Of a DNA stretch of 64,000 bases, positions 21,301 to 31,200 are shown one piece after another. The notes under the pieces were generated by a model. The model made no database searches. It saw only the letters and a list, made by a program, of their open reading frames with translations, and was not told the DNA's origin. The stretch's first letter is position 1; each line of letters begins with the position of its first letter. Where the stretch lies: positions 1-64,000 of the forward strand of contig JABLUY010000097.1 in NCBI GenBank assembly GCA_013306675.1, in the 5' to 3' direction. The position numbers were made by a program, and so were the translations under genes. The stretch comes from Thraustochytrium sp. TN22. Taxonomy: Eukaryota; Sar; Bigyra; Thraustochytrida; Thraustochytriidae.

Positions 21301-22084
21301 CGGCGAGCACGACGAGAGGGTTCTGGTGACGGACTTCTTTGGTCTGCACACCATCAGCGAGAGAAGCAACCCCAGGGGCAAGCGACAAAGGACCAACGGC
21401 CGTGACGCAAGGTTCGATGCGGCTCTCGAGGACTTCCGTAGCCAGAGCAAGGAGCAGAGCGACGTCCTCCTGGCGTTCATGAGAACCAAACTCGGCTCCA
21501 TGGCGCCCCGGAAACCCGTACATGAGATGACCCCTCTGGGCATGTTCGACCTGGACCAGTTCGACGATTTCCTGGAGTTCAAGAGAGCCAAACTCGGCTC
21601 CATGGACGCGTACCACAATGCCATGCGTGAGATGACGCTGTGCATGCTCAAAGCGGAGCAGAGTGAAAGTTTCCTGGCGCTCAAGGGTGCAAAACCCGTG
21701 TCCATGGACGCGTACCAGATGGTCATGCGTGAAATCCTGGATCAGGGCAAAGCTCTCCTGACGTTCAAGAAGGCCAAACTCGAGTGCACCAACGCGCACC
21801 AGAAGGCCGTGCGTGAGATGTCGAAGGAGATGATCGATCTGATGCGCGCAAAGGCTCAAGTAGATCGAGATCGTTGGGACGCCGAATCGGAGGTCTACAG
21901 GCGGACGCTGGAGGCGGAGACGCGGAAGCTGGATGCGGAGACGCGGAAGCTGGATGCGGAGACGCGGAAGCTCAAGGCGGACGCGATGAAATCACTCGAG
22001 ACTTTCCGTAGCCGAGAGGGCGCCGACCCGGTCTCGACCTTGAATCGCCGTGGAGCTCCGAGTTCTGACTCTGACGACCATTAA
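18356..22084 (+). CDS. 1242-aa repeat-containing protein, unrecognised
   Basis: No family recognised. Three parts are visible. (1) Residues 1-380 have a Cys cluster (C74, C80, C83, C92, C93) followed by a helical region. (2) Residues ~384-715 hold 16 tandem repeats of about 21 residues, consensus ASKAPRGDIVQVANPAGFVS. (3) Residues ~715-1242 form a non-repetitive block (AWSRLAQAINGTHALSGMAI, LLQMLKNQIKKCIVAAYNP), a Ser/Thr-rich linker, then a coiled-coil-like tail. That tail has four degenerate ~38-residue repeats built on FKRAKLGSMDAYxxxMREM and a final (ETRKLDA)3. No signal peptide or membrane helix is evident. The frame is open for 3.7 kb with one ATG at 18356. Long antisense frames inside it arise from the minisatellite. 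Codon use is less extreme than in neighbouring conserved genes, so recent gain or lineage specificity is possible. Confidence 0.75.
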   Translation: MPRATGPRAQESGPHHAQRVRLPLQPQPAPLQRQQVAAAAQGLEDHQGACALGRWCLVRRGQLGSARLQASHKCSGGDPCEACEGGMLHGVCCQAVGLGDMVFLCERKAVALLREKNLELVDTVSETRTGEWRFQLREVRQLRVDTSCDEAEASAEVLGTEVGARRSGAAQDLWTAALLDAGIRFMKLLAGTDLGGIDVGDSGVGSGARRLEQLTEVIFNWAKPGHARLLCRALAKVLAVDKTQEGMVFDRIRDHLRSVYAAAELHSHEDTGTLDDRAFLSDLRWATRDTPHMRSKLVCRLFPTFYRVEETCAVMLSRKLMTAPVDRRQVAGRLAVAFCCYLPALVQVRKGRFELAFTLNDDSPTVLRLLSMHASAFSLSFVNRASKASRGDIVQRANPAGFVSQVFKTPRGDIVQVAKPAGFVSQVSKAPRGDIVQVTNPAGVSRASKTSRGDAVQGANPAGFVSQVSKTPRGDAVQGASPAGFVSQASKAPRGDIVQVANPAGFVSQASKAPRGDIVPVANPAGFVRKASKAPRGDIVQVANPAGFVSQASKAPRGDIVQVANPAGFVSQASKAPRGDIVQVANPAGFVSQASKAPRGDIVQVANPAGFVSQASKAPRGDIVQVANPAGFVSQASKAPRGDIVQVANPAGFVSQASKAPRGDTVQGANPAGFVSQASKAPRGDIVQVVNPAGVSRASKTPRGDAVQGANPAGSMNWSGSEIASLCARFVEAVAFPAHKTIIKTIVNGRQSPDDLNLTTNEGPLPTVHVAWSRLAQAINGTHALSGMAIWGRRPMDDGFIAENRFPTHCREANPSLVPSDKNVATSNLLQMLKNQIKKCIVAAYNPMLQSGIHDTDERVTQSEDSRVNGTAASGPNSATSSHAILASNRSESTTPSGTVREGSFSARTSHNNQQEEEGDALNSSVASACAGGDDRDDRSDGNTCRAHRLPSLQILQALKRKCEAENMSHEGPLYVLLLALNGEHDERVLVTDFFGLHTISERSNPRGKRQRTNGRDARFDAALEDFRSQSKEQSDVLLAFMRTKLGSMAPRKPVHEMTPLGMFDLDQFDDFLEFKRAKLGSMDAYHNAMREMTLCMLKAEQSESFLALKGAKPVSMDAYQMVMREILDQGKALLTFKKAKLECTNAHQKAVREMSKEMIDLMRAKAQVDRDRWDAESEVYRRTLEAETRKLDAETRKLDAETRKLKADAMKSLETFRSREGADPVSTLNRRGAPSSDSDDH
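19507..20502 (+). repeat. 63-bp coding minisatellite, 16 units
   Basis: Sixteen head-to-tail units of 63 bp (60 bp where the Phe-containing triplet is missing). The central six are essentially identical and the outer ones have diverged, the usual picture of unequal crossing-over or conversion homogenising the middle. Most units contain the 12-bp perfect palindrome CTCCACGTGGAG with a CACGTG core. Because the unit is a multiple of three, the array is open in one further plus-strand frame and in two antisense frames. Confidence 0.95.
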
Positions 22085-22876
22085 AAAGCGACGCCATTTT
22101 CAAATCCTTTCTTCGCTGAGCTAAGTTCCCACCTGTGCTTCAGACCGGGTCTGGGGCAAGCTCGTACGTGGCAACGTGGCCCTGCCTGATGCATGGGCTC
22201 ATTCGAATGCACTCTTTCGCAGCAATTCTGCAGGTTCACAATCACCTGCATCGTTAGCACGAGCGGCAAGCGTGGCAGCGAAGCTCAACTCTCTGCAGGA
22301 GCACGTGTCTCTCGCGGGTACAACCCGCCGGTCGTGCTTGGAGTGCTCCGCGAGATGTTTGGCCAGGTCCAGCCTGCGTTGCGGTCACGAGCGGGTAGGG
22401 TTCGCGCGTCCTTCATGGGCCTCAGGCTCTGCAGCCCCGTGAGACTGTGCAGCGGCTGCCAGTGGCAGTGCTCGTCTGGGGAAAAGGGCCGACCCCGACA
22501 GCACCCTCAGGCTCTGCCACGACGATAGGACCTCTCGTCCTCATGGCACATCGGGATGCGTTCAGCGTCTGCGGGACGCGCGGTGCAGCAAGCGGCCGCA
22601 AGACGCAGCCGCCACGGCCTGCCCGCCCGCATGGCGCAGCGCGGAAGCGCAGCTTGGATTCAGGCGCGCACGCGCTCGCTGCACCCGCTCTTCGCTGCGA
22701 GCACGTCCCCAGTTCGCCACAGGCGCGTCGAACCCAACCCAGTCAGCCGCCGAGCCGCCTGAGGTGCCAGACCCGGGCGGCAGCGGCGGCGCGGCAGCAA
22801 AAGCGATACGCGCGCGCGCTGGGCAGGCTGGGCAGGCAGCGAGCGGCTCGCGGAGCAAGAAAAGCAGCTCGGTGAG
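22085..22876. other. Intergenic, no supported gene
   Basis: Between the repeat protein and the AAAP transporter. It carries a perfect TGCCAGTGGCA at 22457-22467, about 410 bp upstream of the transporter start. Open frames here are short or Arg/Ala-rich. Likely the transporter's promoter and 5' UTR. Confidence 0.5.
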
Positions 22877-24325
22877 ATGATGGAGGAGTTCAAGGCGCCC
22901 GGCGCGAAGATGAGCGTGTCCATGTCGCACGCGGAGAGCCAGGCGCACAAGCGCACGCTGAGCTGGCAGACGGTGGGCCTGATCCAGATTGCGGAGATCG
23001 TCGGCGTCGGCGTGCTCACCATGGGGCTCGCGTTTGCAGAACTCGGGTTCGCGCTGGCCATCGCGCTGATTTTGGCGCTGGGCGCCATGAACGTGTACGT
23101 GGGCTTGCTGCTCTCGCGCGCATCGCTCAAGTTGCCGGCGGCGCACTCGTACAGCGAGATGGCGGAGATGGTCTTCCGCAGTGCGTGGCTCGTGCGCGCG
23201 TGCAAGTTCGTCGCCAACGTTTACTTTGTCTTCGTGGCGGCGAGCTACTTCTTGGCGCTCTCGCAGACGCTGTCCATGGTGTTCTGGGGCGTCGCGCTGT
23301 GCCAGCCTCTCTGGGGCCTGATTGCCGCGCCTCCGCTGCTGGCGTTGGTGCAGGTGCGCAGCTTCGCAGGCGCCAAGTACATCTTCTGGCTCAATCTCGG
23401 CTGCATCGTCGTGGCCATCACGCTCATTCTGGTCTACCTGGTCAGCAACCTGAACTCCGCGGGCGGGCTGGAGACGGCCACGGTGGCGCCTCCGGCCGAC
23501 CTGACGTGGATCAGCTTCTTTGGAGCGCTCTCCAAGGTCACCTTCGCTTATATGGGCTGCTTCATCTATCTGGAGATGATCGCGGAGATGGAGCGCCCGG
23601 CGGACTTCCCCTATGCCTTCTACATTAGCGCGCCCTTTCAGGTCGTCCTGTACCTGCTCGTGGGCGCCGTGGCCTACGCGTACGGCGGCGAGAGCGCGCA
23701 GGACTCGGTGCTCAAGGAGATTGATCCGCGCACCGACGGAGCGCTGCTCTCCGCGGCAGCCGCCTGCCTCGCGGTGCACCTCCTGGTGTCCTACTTCATC
23801 ATCGCCTCCGCCTTCCACCGCAGCGTGCACCAGGCCGTGTCGCCGTCCACGCTGGATGAGGACTTCTGGAAGGCTCGCCTCATCTGGTTCCTCATCACCT
23901 GTGCCACGCTCTGCTTCGCGTACGTCATCTCCAACGGTGTCACCTTCTTTGACAGCCTGGTGTCCTTGCTCGGCTCGCTCTTTGGCCCTGTGCTGGGATT
24001 CTTCCTGCCGGTGATCTTCTTCTACCTCGCCAGCACGATCGAGGCCGACGACGGGGACGAGGCCGATGCTGAGGCTGAGGCCGGCGGCCTGCGCAAGGGG
24101 AACGAGGACCCGGCCGACGACGCGGGCAGCAAGCCCAAGCCCAACGACTCCACCATTGGCCTTTTGGAGGGGCTCTTGTTGTCTTGCGTGGTGCTCTTCG
24201 CCGCCGTTCTGCTCGTGGTGGGCACGGCGGCCAACATCATCACGCTCGAGCAAGACTTTGTCGACTCCAGCACCCGACCATTCGAGTGCCATATCGAGTC
24301 TTACTTGAACCAGTGGCACAGCTGA
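22877..24325 (+). CDS. Amino acid transporter, AAAP family (SLC32/36/38-like)
   Basis: A 482-aa multi-pass membrane protein. The first helix (TVGLIQIAEIVGVGVLTMGL) has the AAAP helix-1 pattern around a G-V-L-x-M-G-L core that forms the substrate/ion site. Further helices include FVANVYFVFVAASYFLAL, FWLNLGCIVVAITLILVYL, SFFGALSKVTFAYMGCF and GSLFGPVLGFFLPVIFFYL, giving roughly 11 in all. An acidic loop (DDGDEADAEAEAGG) precedes the last helix, LLLSCVVLFAAVLLVVGTA. The N-terminus is short and cytosolic. It is expected to carry neutral amino acids by proton or sodium coupling at the plasma membrane or vacuole/lysosome. The specific substrate cannot be read from sequence. It starts at tandem ATGs (22877). 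It converges with the LRR gene, only 94 bp separating the stop codons. Confidence 0.92.
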   Translation: MMEEFKAPGAKMSVSMSHAESQAHKRTLSWQTVGLIQIAEIVGVGVLTMGLAFAELGFALAIALILALGAMNVYVGLLLSRASLKLPAAHSYSEMAEMVFRSAWLVRACKFVANVYFVFVAASYFLALSQTLSMVFWGVALCQPLWGLIAAPPLLALVQVRSFAGAKYIFWLNLGCIVVAITLILVYLVSNLNSAGGLETATVAPPADLTWISFFGALSKVTFAYMGCFIYLEMIAEMERPADFPYAFYISAPFQVVLYLLVGAVAYAYGGESAQDSVLKEIDPRTDGALLSAAAACLAVHLLVSYFIIASAFHRSVHQAVSPSTLDEDFWKARLIWFLITCATLCFAYVISNGVTFFDSLVSLLGSLFGPVLGFFLPVIFFYLASTIEADDGDEADAEAEAGGLRKGNEDPADDAGSKPKPNDSTIGLLEGLLLSCVVLFAAVLLVVGTAANIITLEQDFVDSSTRPFECHIESYLNQWHS

Positions 24326-24419
24326 CGTTTGAGATAACTTGGAAGGAAGAAGAAGAGATCAGTTACAGATTCCAGGTATGCAGTTCAATACAGAGAGAAC
24401 CGGCGACGGATGAATCGAA

Positions 24420-26847
24420 TCACACGGGACAATCGTCGTGTTCGTCGCGCTTGGTCGTGGACGGCTTCGGTTGAGATGAGTCCACCTCCTCGTCCTCGTC
24501 CTCGCCCTCGTCCTCGGCCTCGTCATCGTCGTCCTTCTCCTCTCGCAGCTCATAGTCGTCCTCGTGGTGGCTGACATGGCTCAGCGTGGTCGCCGGCGAA
24601 GCTGACGGCGGCTGTCGCCGCCCCAAGCGGCCCCAATACTCGCGCCCGGCGAAGAGCATGAAGAGCAATGTGCCAACAATGACGAGCGGGGCCACCACGT
24701 AGCTGGTGAAGACAGGCGAGTCGTCGTCTCCGACGTCAGAGCCGCTCTGGGCGGCGGCCTCCGTCGGCGTGGGCGCCTCGGTTGGGAGCGGCGTCGGGAG
24801 CGACGTGGGCGCCTCCGTCGGCAGCACAGTGGGCAGCATAGTGGGCGATGCGGTGGGCAAGCGCGTCGGCGACGCAGTCGGGAGCCGCGTAGGCAACGGT
24901 GTGGGCGCCAGCGTCGGAGATTTGGTGGGCGCGACGGTGGTCGGTGCCAGCGTTGGTGCCAGGGTGGGAGCTCTTGTCGGCGCCAGCGTCGGGGCGAGAG
25001 AAGGCGCCAGCGTTGGGAAGAGCGTCGGGGCGGCGGTGGGCGAGCAGGTGGACACCATGTTACCCGGCCACATTGCCGAGACAGTGTCATTGAAGGTCGG
25101 CTGAAGCCCACAGAGCGGATTACCGCGGACATCGCTGCGCGGATCGTGTACTCAACGCGAGCATCCTGGTTATCAGTTGATCGTGCGAGCCGTCAGATCG
25201 AATCAAGCTACGCGCGCACGTACATGTAGGTCAGTGAAGGGAGTGCGGCCATCTCCATTGGCAGCTGTTGCAGTTTGTTGTTCATGAGCCATCTGCGGTG
25301 GGGGAGGTGGGCGTCAGACTCTGGGCGCCACGCACGCGAAATTTGATGGGACGCAACGCGACCTACAGGGTTTCTAGGCTTGGCAGCTCTCCGATGCTGG
25401 GCGGGAGGGAGTCAAGCTTGTTGTCATCCGCGTAGCTGCGAGCGTACATGTCGTCAGTTGCGCGATGCGGTCTCTTGGCGTTGCGCGATGCGGCGCACGT
25501 ACAGCTCGATAAGCTCGTGCAGGTCGCTAAAGCTCTCCGGGATTGTGGAGAGCTGGTTGCCGTACAGGTCGCTGCGATTTTGCGCCCGCGCCCCTCGTTC
25601 GTCAGCCTCAATCTAAGGTCGCCTGGTCGACAGGCCATCGGCACACGTACAGCACACGAAGATTGCTGAGGCTACCCATCGCAGTAGGCAGGGAGGTGAG
25701 CTTGTTGCCGTAGAGATAGCTGTCGCGCGCGCGTCAGTGTGCGTGAGACCGCGTGCGCCGACCAAGGGGTCTGGACCCCCCCCCTCCCACGCATGTGCAG
25801 CACGTACAGCTCGTTGAGCGCTTCAAGGCTCACCAATGTCTCAGGAAGTGCGGTAAGTTGGTTCCCATGGAGCTGCCTGAGCGAGTTCGGCGGCGTGACG
25901 TGCTCCCATGTCAGTCTGCTGTGCATGTCGGCGCCCCGGCGATGGTCGCACCACGTACAGCAGCTCCAGCGCCTCCATGTTTCCAATGGACGCCGGCAAG
26001 GTTGGGAGATCGTTGTTGTCCAGGTACCTGCGTGTCTCGACGCGGCGTGTAAGCAAGCTTGCTAGCTAGGGTCGTCTTGCAGAAGCTGGAGCACGCGACG
26101 TACAGCTCAATCAGATTGGTTAGGCCTCCGACCGAGTCGGGAAGCGCGGTGAGATCGTTGCCATCCAAATAGCTGCATCGTGAGTGACGGAATCCGTCAG
26201 GGTACTGTGTGACGGCTGCGGGGCGCTCATAACGTACAGGAGCTCGAGGTCCGACAAGTCGCCTACACTGCTGGGGATGGACGTGAGGTTGTTGTTATAG
26301 AGGAAACTGGTGTGGTCGGCGTCAGTCAGGGGTATCCACCACAGAGGTGAGAGGGAGAATCGCTAGGACTCACAGTTCCACAAGGGGCGCAATCAAACCC
26401 AGCTGTGAAGGAAGCGAGGTGAGTTCGTTATTGTGCAGATGTCTGTGAGCGTGTCATCGTGTCAGCGTATTCTGTGGATCGGCGGGCAGCCGCGGCCGTG
26501 TCGACACGTACAGCCTCTTCAGGATGGGCAGCTTCGTCACGTCAGAGGGCACCACGGTCATCGTCCCCTCGGTGAGTATCCTGCGCAAGGTGATCGTCAG
26601 CATGTGCATGTCCCAGCAGCGGCGCAGGCGGGGTGGGTACGTACAGCTCTTGCAGCGCGACGAGGTACGAAACATTCGGGAAGGAGCTTAAACCGGTGCA
26701 GACCAAGGACTCCGTGTCTGGGTCGAAGCTACCCACGTCGCACGAGCTACCGTCGCACGTGCAGGCGGGAGAGGCCGTCGCAACGCCGAGGAGGGCGTCG
26801 GCGGACGCCACCAGCAGCGCCGCAGCCGCCGCCAACGACCTTCGCAT
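24420..26847 (-). CDS. LRR receptor-like membrane protein with PT-rich stalk, 12 exons
   Basis: Spliced product 535 aa. Exons on the minus strand: 26645-26847, 26512-26580, 26374-26442, 26238-26306, 26104-26172, 25959-26027, 25808-25876, 25651-25719, 25503-25571, 25367-25435, 25224-25292 and 24420-25134. Exon 1 encodes a signal peptide ([20 protein letters not shown]) and a Cys-rich N-cap (ACTCDGSSC). The next ten exons are each exactly 69 nt and encode one 23-residue LRR, e.g. [20 protein letters not shown]. Exon 12 gives the C-cap DVRGNPLCG, about 90 residues of (x)PT repeats, a membrane helix ([19 protein letters not shown], ~442-461) and an acidic tail. This suits a cell-surface recognition or adhesion protein with no kinase domain. 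PT-rich ectodomains are common in stramenopiles. The splice model is mine, and every junction keeps frame and phase 2. Confidence 0.93.
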
Positions 26848-27905
26848 GGTGGTGAATAAACAAGCGAAGCGGGCAAGCGAACGATACGCTCGCGCGCGCG
26901 CAAGCGAGCGTGCAAGCGAGCGAGCGAGCGAGCGAGCGAGCGAATCGGTTCTGCCCCGGCTCTGCTCTGCGTGCGTGAGCTGCTCGGTTTCCTAACGCGC
27001 GGTTCGCTTTGCTCCAGTGGGGGTGCGCAGCCCAGATTATCGGCCCGGCTCGCGCGAGCCTTCGAGTCAAATGACGTAAGTTAGAGAGTAAGCAACAACA
27101 CCTTCAAGGCCCTTGGCCGCGCGCACAGGACGGGCAAGCTCTGACGGTACATCAGCAAGCGATGGCGTCCTGGAGCCACCTACCCTGGGGCACGCCCCCC
27201 CCTGCGAGCGCGCTTCCGTCGCGCTAACGACGAAACCTCCGAGCACGCACTGCACTGGCGGGCCGGGCCTGAACCGTCGCGAGCGTGTCGCGCCGAGCCA
27301 CGCGCAAGGCCGCCTGTCACCAAGCAGCGGCGCCCTGACTGAAAGCGTGCGCGTTCGCTCCCTCGCGTCGCATGCGTCGCAGGCCAGGTGATCGGCCGGT
27401 GCGAGAAGGCAGCGCCCGAGCCTGCGACTTTCTCGCGCAGGCCGCGGCTGATCTCCGCGCCTGCAGCAAGCCGCCTTGCACGGCTTCCTCCACCTTGTCG
27501 CAGCAGCTGCAGCACAGCTCAGCCTGCGCTTGGCGGAAATGTCCCCTGCGCCGGCGAGGCCGCGATACACTGCTTGCCTCGGCTGCACCTTGCCTCTCGG
27601 CGCGCGACACGTTGCTTGCTGCTTGCTTCCTCGGCGCGCGCTTCAACACCAGCGCCGCCGTCCGCCCGGGCACTACATCATCGGCCTGCTAGCGAGCGTG
27701 CGCCGCAGCGACTTTCCCCCTCGGTCTGCGAGCACCAGTACTGCCTCATCATCATCTGGACGCCGTCGCGCGTCTCCATCTCGATCACTTCGCCGTCACT
27801 CCTGGCGACCGTCGTCCTCCTGGCCCAGGCGCCCAGGTGCTCCGACACGGCCGACATCCGCCTTCGCAAAAGCAGTCTGTGCTAGCTCGGCTAGCTAGAG
27901 GCTCG
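26848..27905. other. Intergenic, no supported gene
   Basis: Upstream of the LRR gene. It contains GCGAGCGAGC-type tetranucleotide repeats near 26900-26945 and Arg/Ala-rich frames on both strands without recognisable protein. A GCTAGCTCGGCTAGCTAG cluster at 27881-27898 lies just beyond the stop of the minus-strand small membrane protein. Confidence 0.5.
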
Positions 27906-28151
27906 TCACGCGACGGGCGGGCACGTCTTGATGTGCTCCACGACGGCCAGGTACGTCGCGCACGAGAGCGCCGCGACCACGGCAAACCTGAGCCCGTGCG
28001 GCGAGCTGCCGTGGCCGTCGCTGCGCTGCGCTGCTTCAGGGGAGAAGAAGGCTCCGAGACGCCCACGCACGGGACGCTTGGCTTGTCGTCGCCGCGCGTT
28101 GCTTGGCTGCGATCCCATCGAGAGCGCGGGCGCCGGTTGAAGTTTGATCAT
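27906..28151 (-). CDS. Small tail-anchored membrane protein, unrecognised
   Basis: An 81-aa frame from ATG 28151 to TGA at 27906, in the same open frame as longer antisense sequence of the ferlin 5' end. It has a basic N-terminal half (ARRRQAKRPVRGRLG), then FFSPEAAQ, and one C-terminal hydrophobic helix (LRFAVVAALSCATYLAVV) followed by EHIKTCPPVA. The layout is that of a tail-anchored organellar or ER protein. The general plan recalls Sec61-beta, but its conserved motif is absent and I assign no function. Support comes from a 138-bp divergent spacing from the ferlin gene with an AATTC island between them, and from a 3' CTAGCTAGC cluster shared with the GT77 gene. Confidence 0.5.
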   Translation of the reverse strand: MIKLQPAPALSMGSQPSNARRRQAKRPVRGRLGAFFSPEAAQRSDGHGSSPHGLRFAVVAALSCATYLAVVEHIKTCPPVA

Positions 28152-28289
28152 GGCTCGCGGATTTTGAATTTGAATTCGGAGTTGGGACGCGGCGCGCGGC
28201 AAAGATACTTGGCGCGGCGGCGGCGGCGCGGCGGCGGCGCGGCGCGGCGCGGCGCGGCGCGGCGCGGCGCGGTGCGGCGCGGCGCGGCG
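28152..28289. promoter_or_regulatory. Divergent promoter region, small TM protein / ferlin
   Basis: 138 bp. An AT-rich island (TTTTGAATTTGAATTCGG, about 28162-28179) is followed by GGCGC pentamer repeats right up to the ferlin ATG. This matches the order (AATTC island, then GGCGC repeats) seen upstream of the kinase-FYVE gene. The regulatory role is inferred. Confidence 0.45.
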
Positions 28290-31200
28290 ATGGCGGCGGC
28301 GAAGGCGAACGTGCTGTTCGTGTGCGTGCTGGACGCGCAGGGCGTGGGCGCGGCGGCGGCGGCGGCGGCGCAGCGCGGCGATGCGGGCACCGTGAACCCG
28401 TTCGTGGTGGTGAGCTTCTCGGGCCAGCAGTTCACGACGAGGGTGCAGCGCAAGAGCCATGGGCGCGTGCACTGGGACGAACGCGTGGACTTTATCGGTG
28501 GCCGCGGGAGCAGGCTGACCAAGGTGGTTCTGAAGGTGTACGACAAGCAGACGCTGTCCAAGAAGCTGCTGGGCCAGGCCGAGGTGAGCGTGAACACGCT
28601 GCGTGAGGTGCGCGCGGACTTTTTGAGGCGCGCGGTGCAACAGCAGGCGCAGGCCGCGCCCCTTGAGGAGGTGCGGTCGCTCGCGCTGGAGCTCACGGAC
28701 GCGTACGGGACGCGAGGCGCCTTTGGCACGCTGCGCGTGGCCCTCGGCTGGACGTACCGGCACAGCCTGCCTGGCAAGACGCGGCTCGCGCTGTACTCGC
28801 GCATTGGGCTCAAGCGGGCCGCCCGAGGCACCAACGTGGACGTGCTGGTGGAGTCGTCCGGCACTGCTGCGGCAAGCCTTGGCGGCGAGGTGGATGAGGA
28901 CGACGAGGACGACGACGTTTACTCGGAGGCCGGGAGCGGCGCCGGCGGTCAGCCCGGCGTGCGGGAAGTGGATGTCGGTCGAGAGTCAGACGCCGAGTCC
29001 GCAGGCGAGGCCGCAGACACGGAGGCGGCGGGCGAGGACGCCATGGCAGAAGAGGACCGCGAGGAGGCCAAGGAAGCCCTGGAGCGAGCAGCGCAGCAGG
29101 AGGAGGAGGACCTGGCCCGCGCGCTGGAGACGGTGATCCGGCCTGGCGCGTACCGCGTGATCTTCCACGTGATCGAGGTGCGCGAGCTGCACCCCGAGGA
29201 CCTGGCCGGGACGAGCGACCCGGTGTGCATCGTGTCGGTGGACGTGCCGGCGCGCAAGTCGGTAAAACGCAGCACGAGCATCCGCAAGAGCGTGCGGTCG
29301 TGCGTTTTCGACGAACAGCTCTTTCTAGACCTGAACAACATGGATGAGGCCACGGTGGACGCGGCGACCATCAAGTTCTCGGTTTTCGATGCGGACATTG
29401 TGATGCGCAACGACCTGATCGGGTCCTTCACCTTCAACTTCATCGACGTGTACCTGCGCAAGGGCCACGCACACAAGAACCAGTGGATCGGCCTGATCGA
29501 CGAGAAGAACAAAAAGGACTCCGGCGTGCAGGGCTACGCCAAGGTGAGCGTGTCGATTGTGGGCCCGGGTGACACGGCGCAGCTTGAGGAGGAGGAGGAC
29601 GCCAAGGAAGACGCTGGCGAGCGCGACGAGGAGATCTCCGAGGTGTTGCTGCCGCCCAACGTGCAGCTGCAGCTGAGGTTCCTGCGCGCCAAGGTGTACA
29701 TCGCGGAAGACCTGCCAGCGCTGGACAAGTCAAGCCTGACGGGGCGCGAGGGCCTGGACGCTTTCGTCAAGGTCAGCTTTAGCGGGAATCCGCCCATCAA
29801 AACAGCCGTGGTGACGGCATCTCGGCCGCGCAGCACCAAGCTGCAGATGGTGGACCCGGCGGGTTCGCACCGCGACAAGGAGTCCCTCCGCGTTGTCTTC
29901 AACGAGGAGCTCTGGATGCCCACCTTCAACCCGCACATCGCGCGCAATGTGAACATCAGCGTGTACGACCACGACAAGGCGTCTGCGAACGACCTGGTGA
30001 GCACGCTGCTGGTGAACTACCAGGACGTCTTGCGCGGCGCGAACCGGCTGCGCGGCCAGTACCGCGGGGCCATCAAGCCGCGGTGGTACATGCTGTATGG
30101 CGCGCCGCGCCAGAGCGGGCTCTTCGGGTCGTCGGACGTGGACGAGATGAACCGCAACCCTTCCAAAGCCTCGGCGTACCGCGGGCGCGTCTTGCTGGCC
30201 TTTCGCGACTTCATTGACGCGGAGGACTCCGAGGAGCCCGAGGCGGTGCACAAGAAGCGCATCCGGTCCATCAAGCAGCGGCTCGTACCGCCGAACGCAC
30301 GCTACGTGGTCCGCTTCTGGGCCGTGGCGGCCACCTCGGTACCGCGCACGCAGGGCGCCATGGGTCTCAAGTCGCGCTCCTCCGTGGCGGCGTGCCTGGC
30401 CATTGGGCCGTACCGGCTCATGACCAGGACGGCACTCCCGGGCGACGGCGGGACGGCGGACTGGGTCCAGGCCTTTGAGGCTGCCTTTGAGTTCCCGGAC
30501 GAGTTGCAGCGCCTCTGGGACTGCACGCAGGTGCGGGAGCTGGTGAAGGCGTACGACAGGTGCAAGAATCAGGTGGCCAACTTGCGCCAGGAGATCCCTG
30601 GCGATGCGCTGCGGCTGCGCTCCGATCCGGCACGCGCCAAGCCACGCGGTAACCCAGTCCCGGCGCTTGAGCTCCAGTCGGAGCCCTCGCCGGGCGGGAC
30701 GCGCGAGAAGCTGCAGCACTTGGACCGCCTGGAGCACGAGCTGGGGCGGCTGCGCCGCACGCTTCTGGCGGCGCTCACGGAGGCGCAAGTCCCGGACTTT
30801 TTCCTTTACCTGGCGGATGCGAACGGCAAGACCATCTCGTTTGCGCGCTTCTCGCCGGAGGAGGTTCTCCTGGAGCGCTTCCAGGGCGAGCCGCGCTGGG
30901 TGCACCTGGTCGAGGACAAGGCGAACAACCGCCTCGACGACGAAGACTTTCCTGGCAGCCTGCTGGTGCGCGTCGGCTTCGGAAGCGAGGCGCTCGCGCG
31001 GGAGACTGCGGCGGACTGGGCGCAGGCGCGCCTGGATGAATACAATAGGCAGGATGACTACGCCGTCCGTGTTCACGTGTACCAGGGCCAGGGTCTCCCG
31101 GCGGCGGACAGCGACGGCTTGTGCGACCCGTATGCGCACGTGCGCATCCTCGGCCACACCAAGCGCAAGATCAAGCGCAGGGACAAGACAAACAACCCGC

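Noticed and set aside
24706-25104. 132-aa plus-strand Gly/Val/Ser repeat frame
   Set aside because: Antisense of the PT-rich stalk of the LRR protein. The three-residue periodicity comes from the PT codons.
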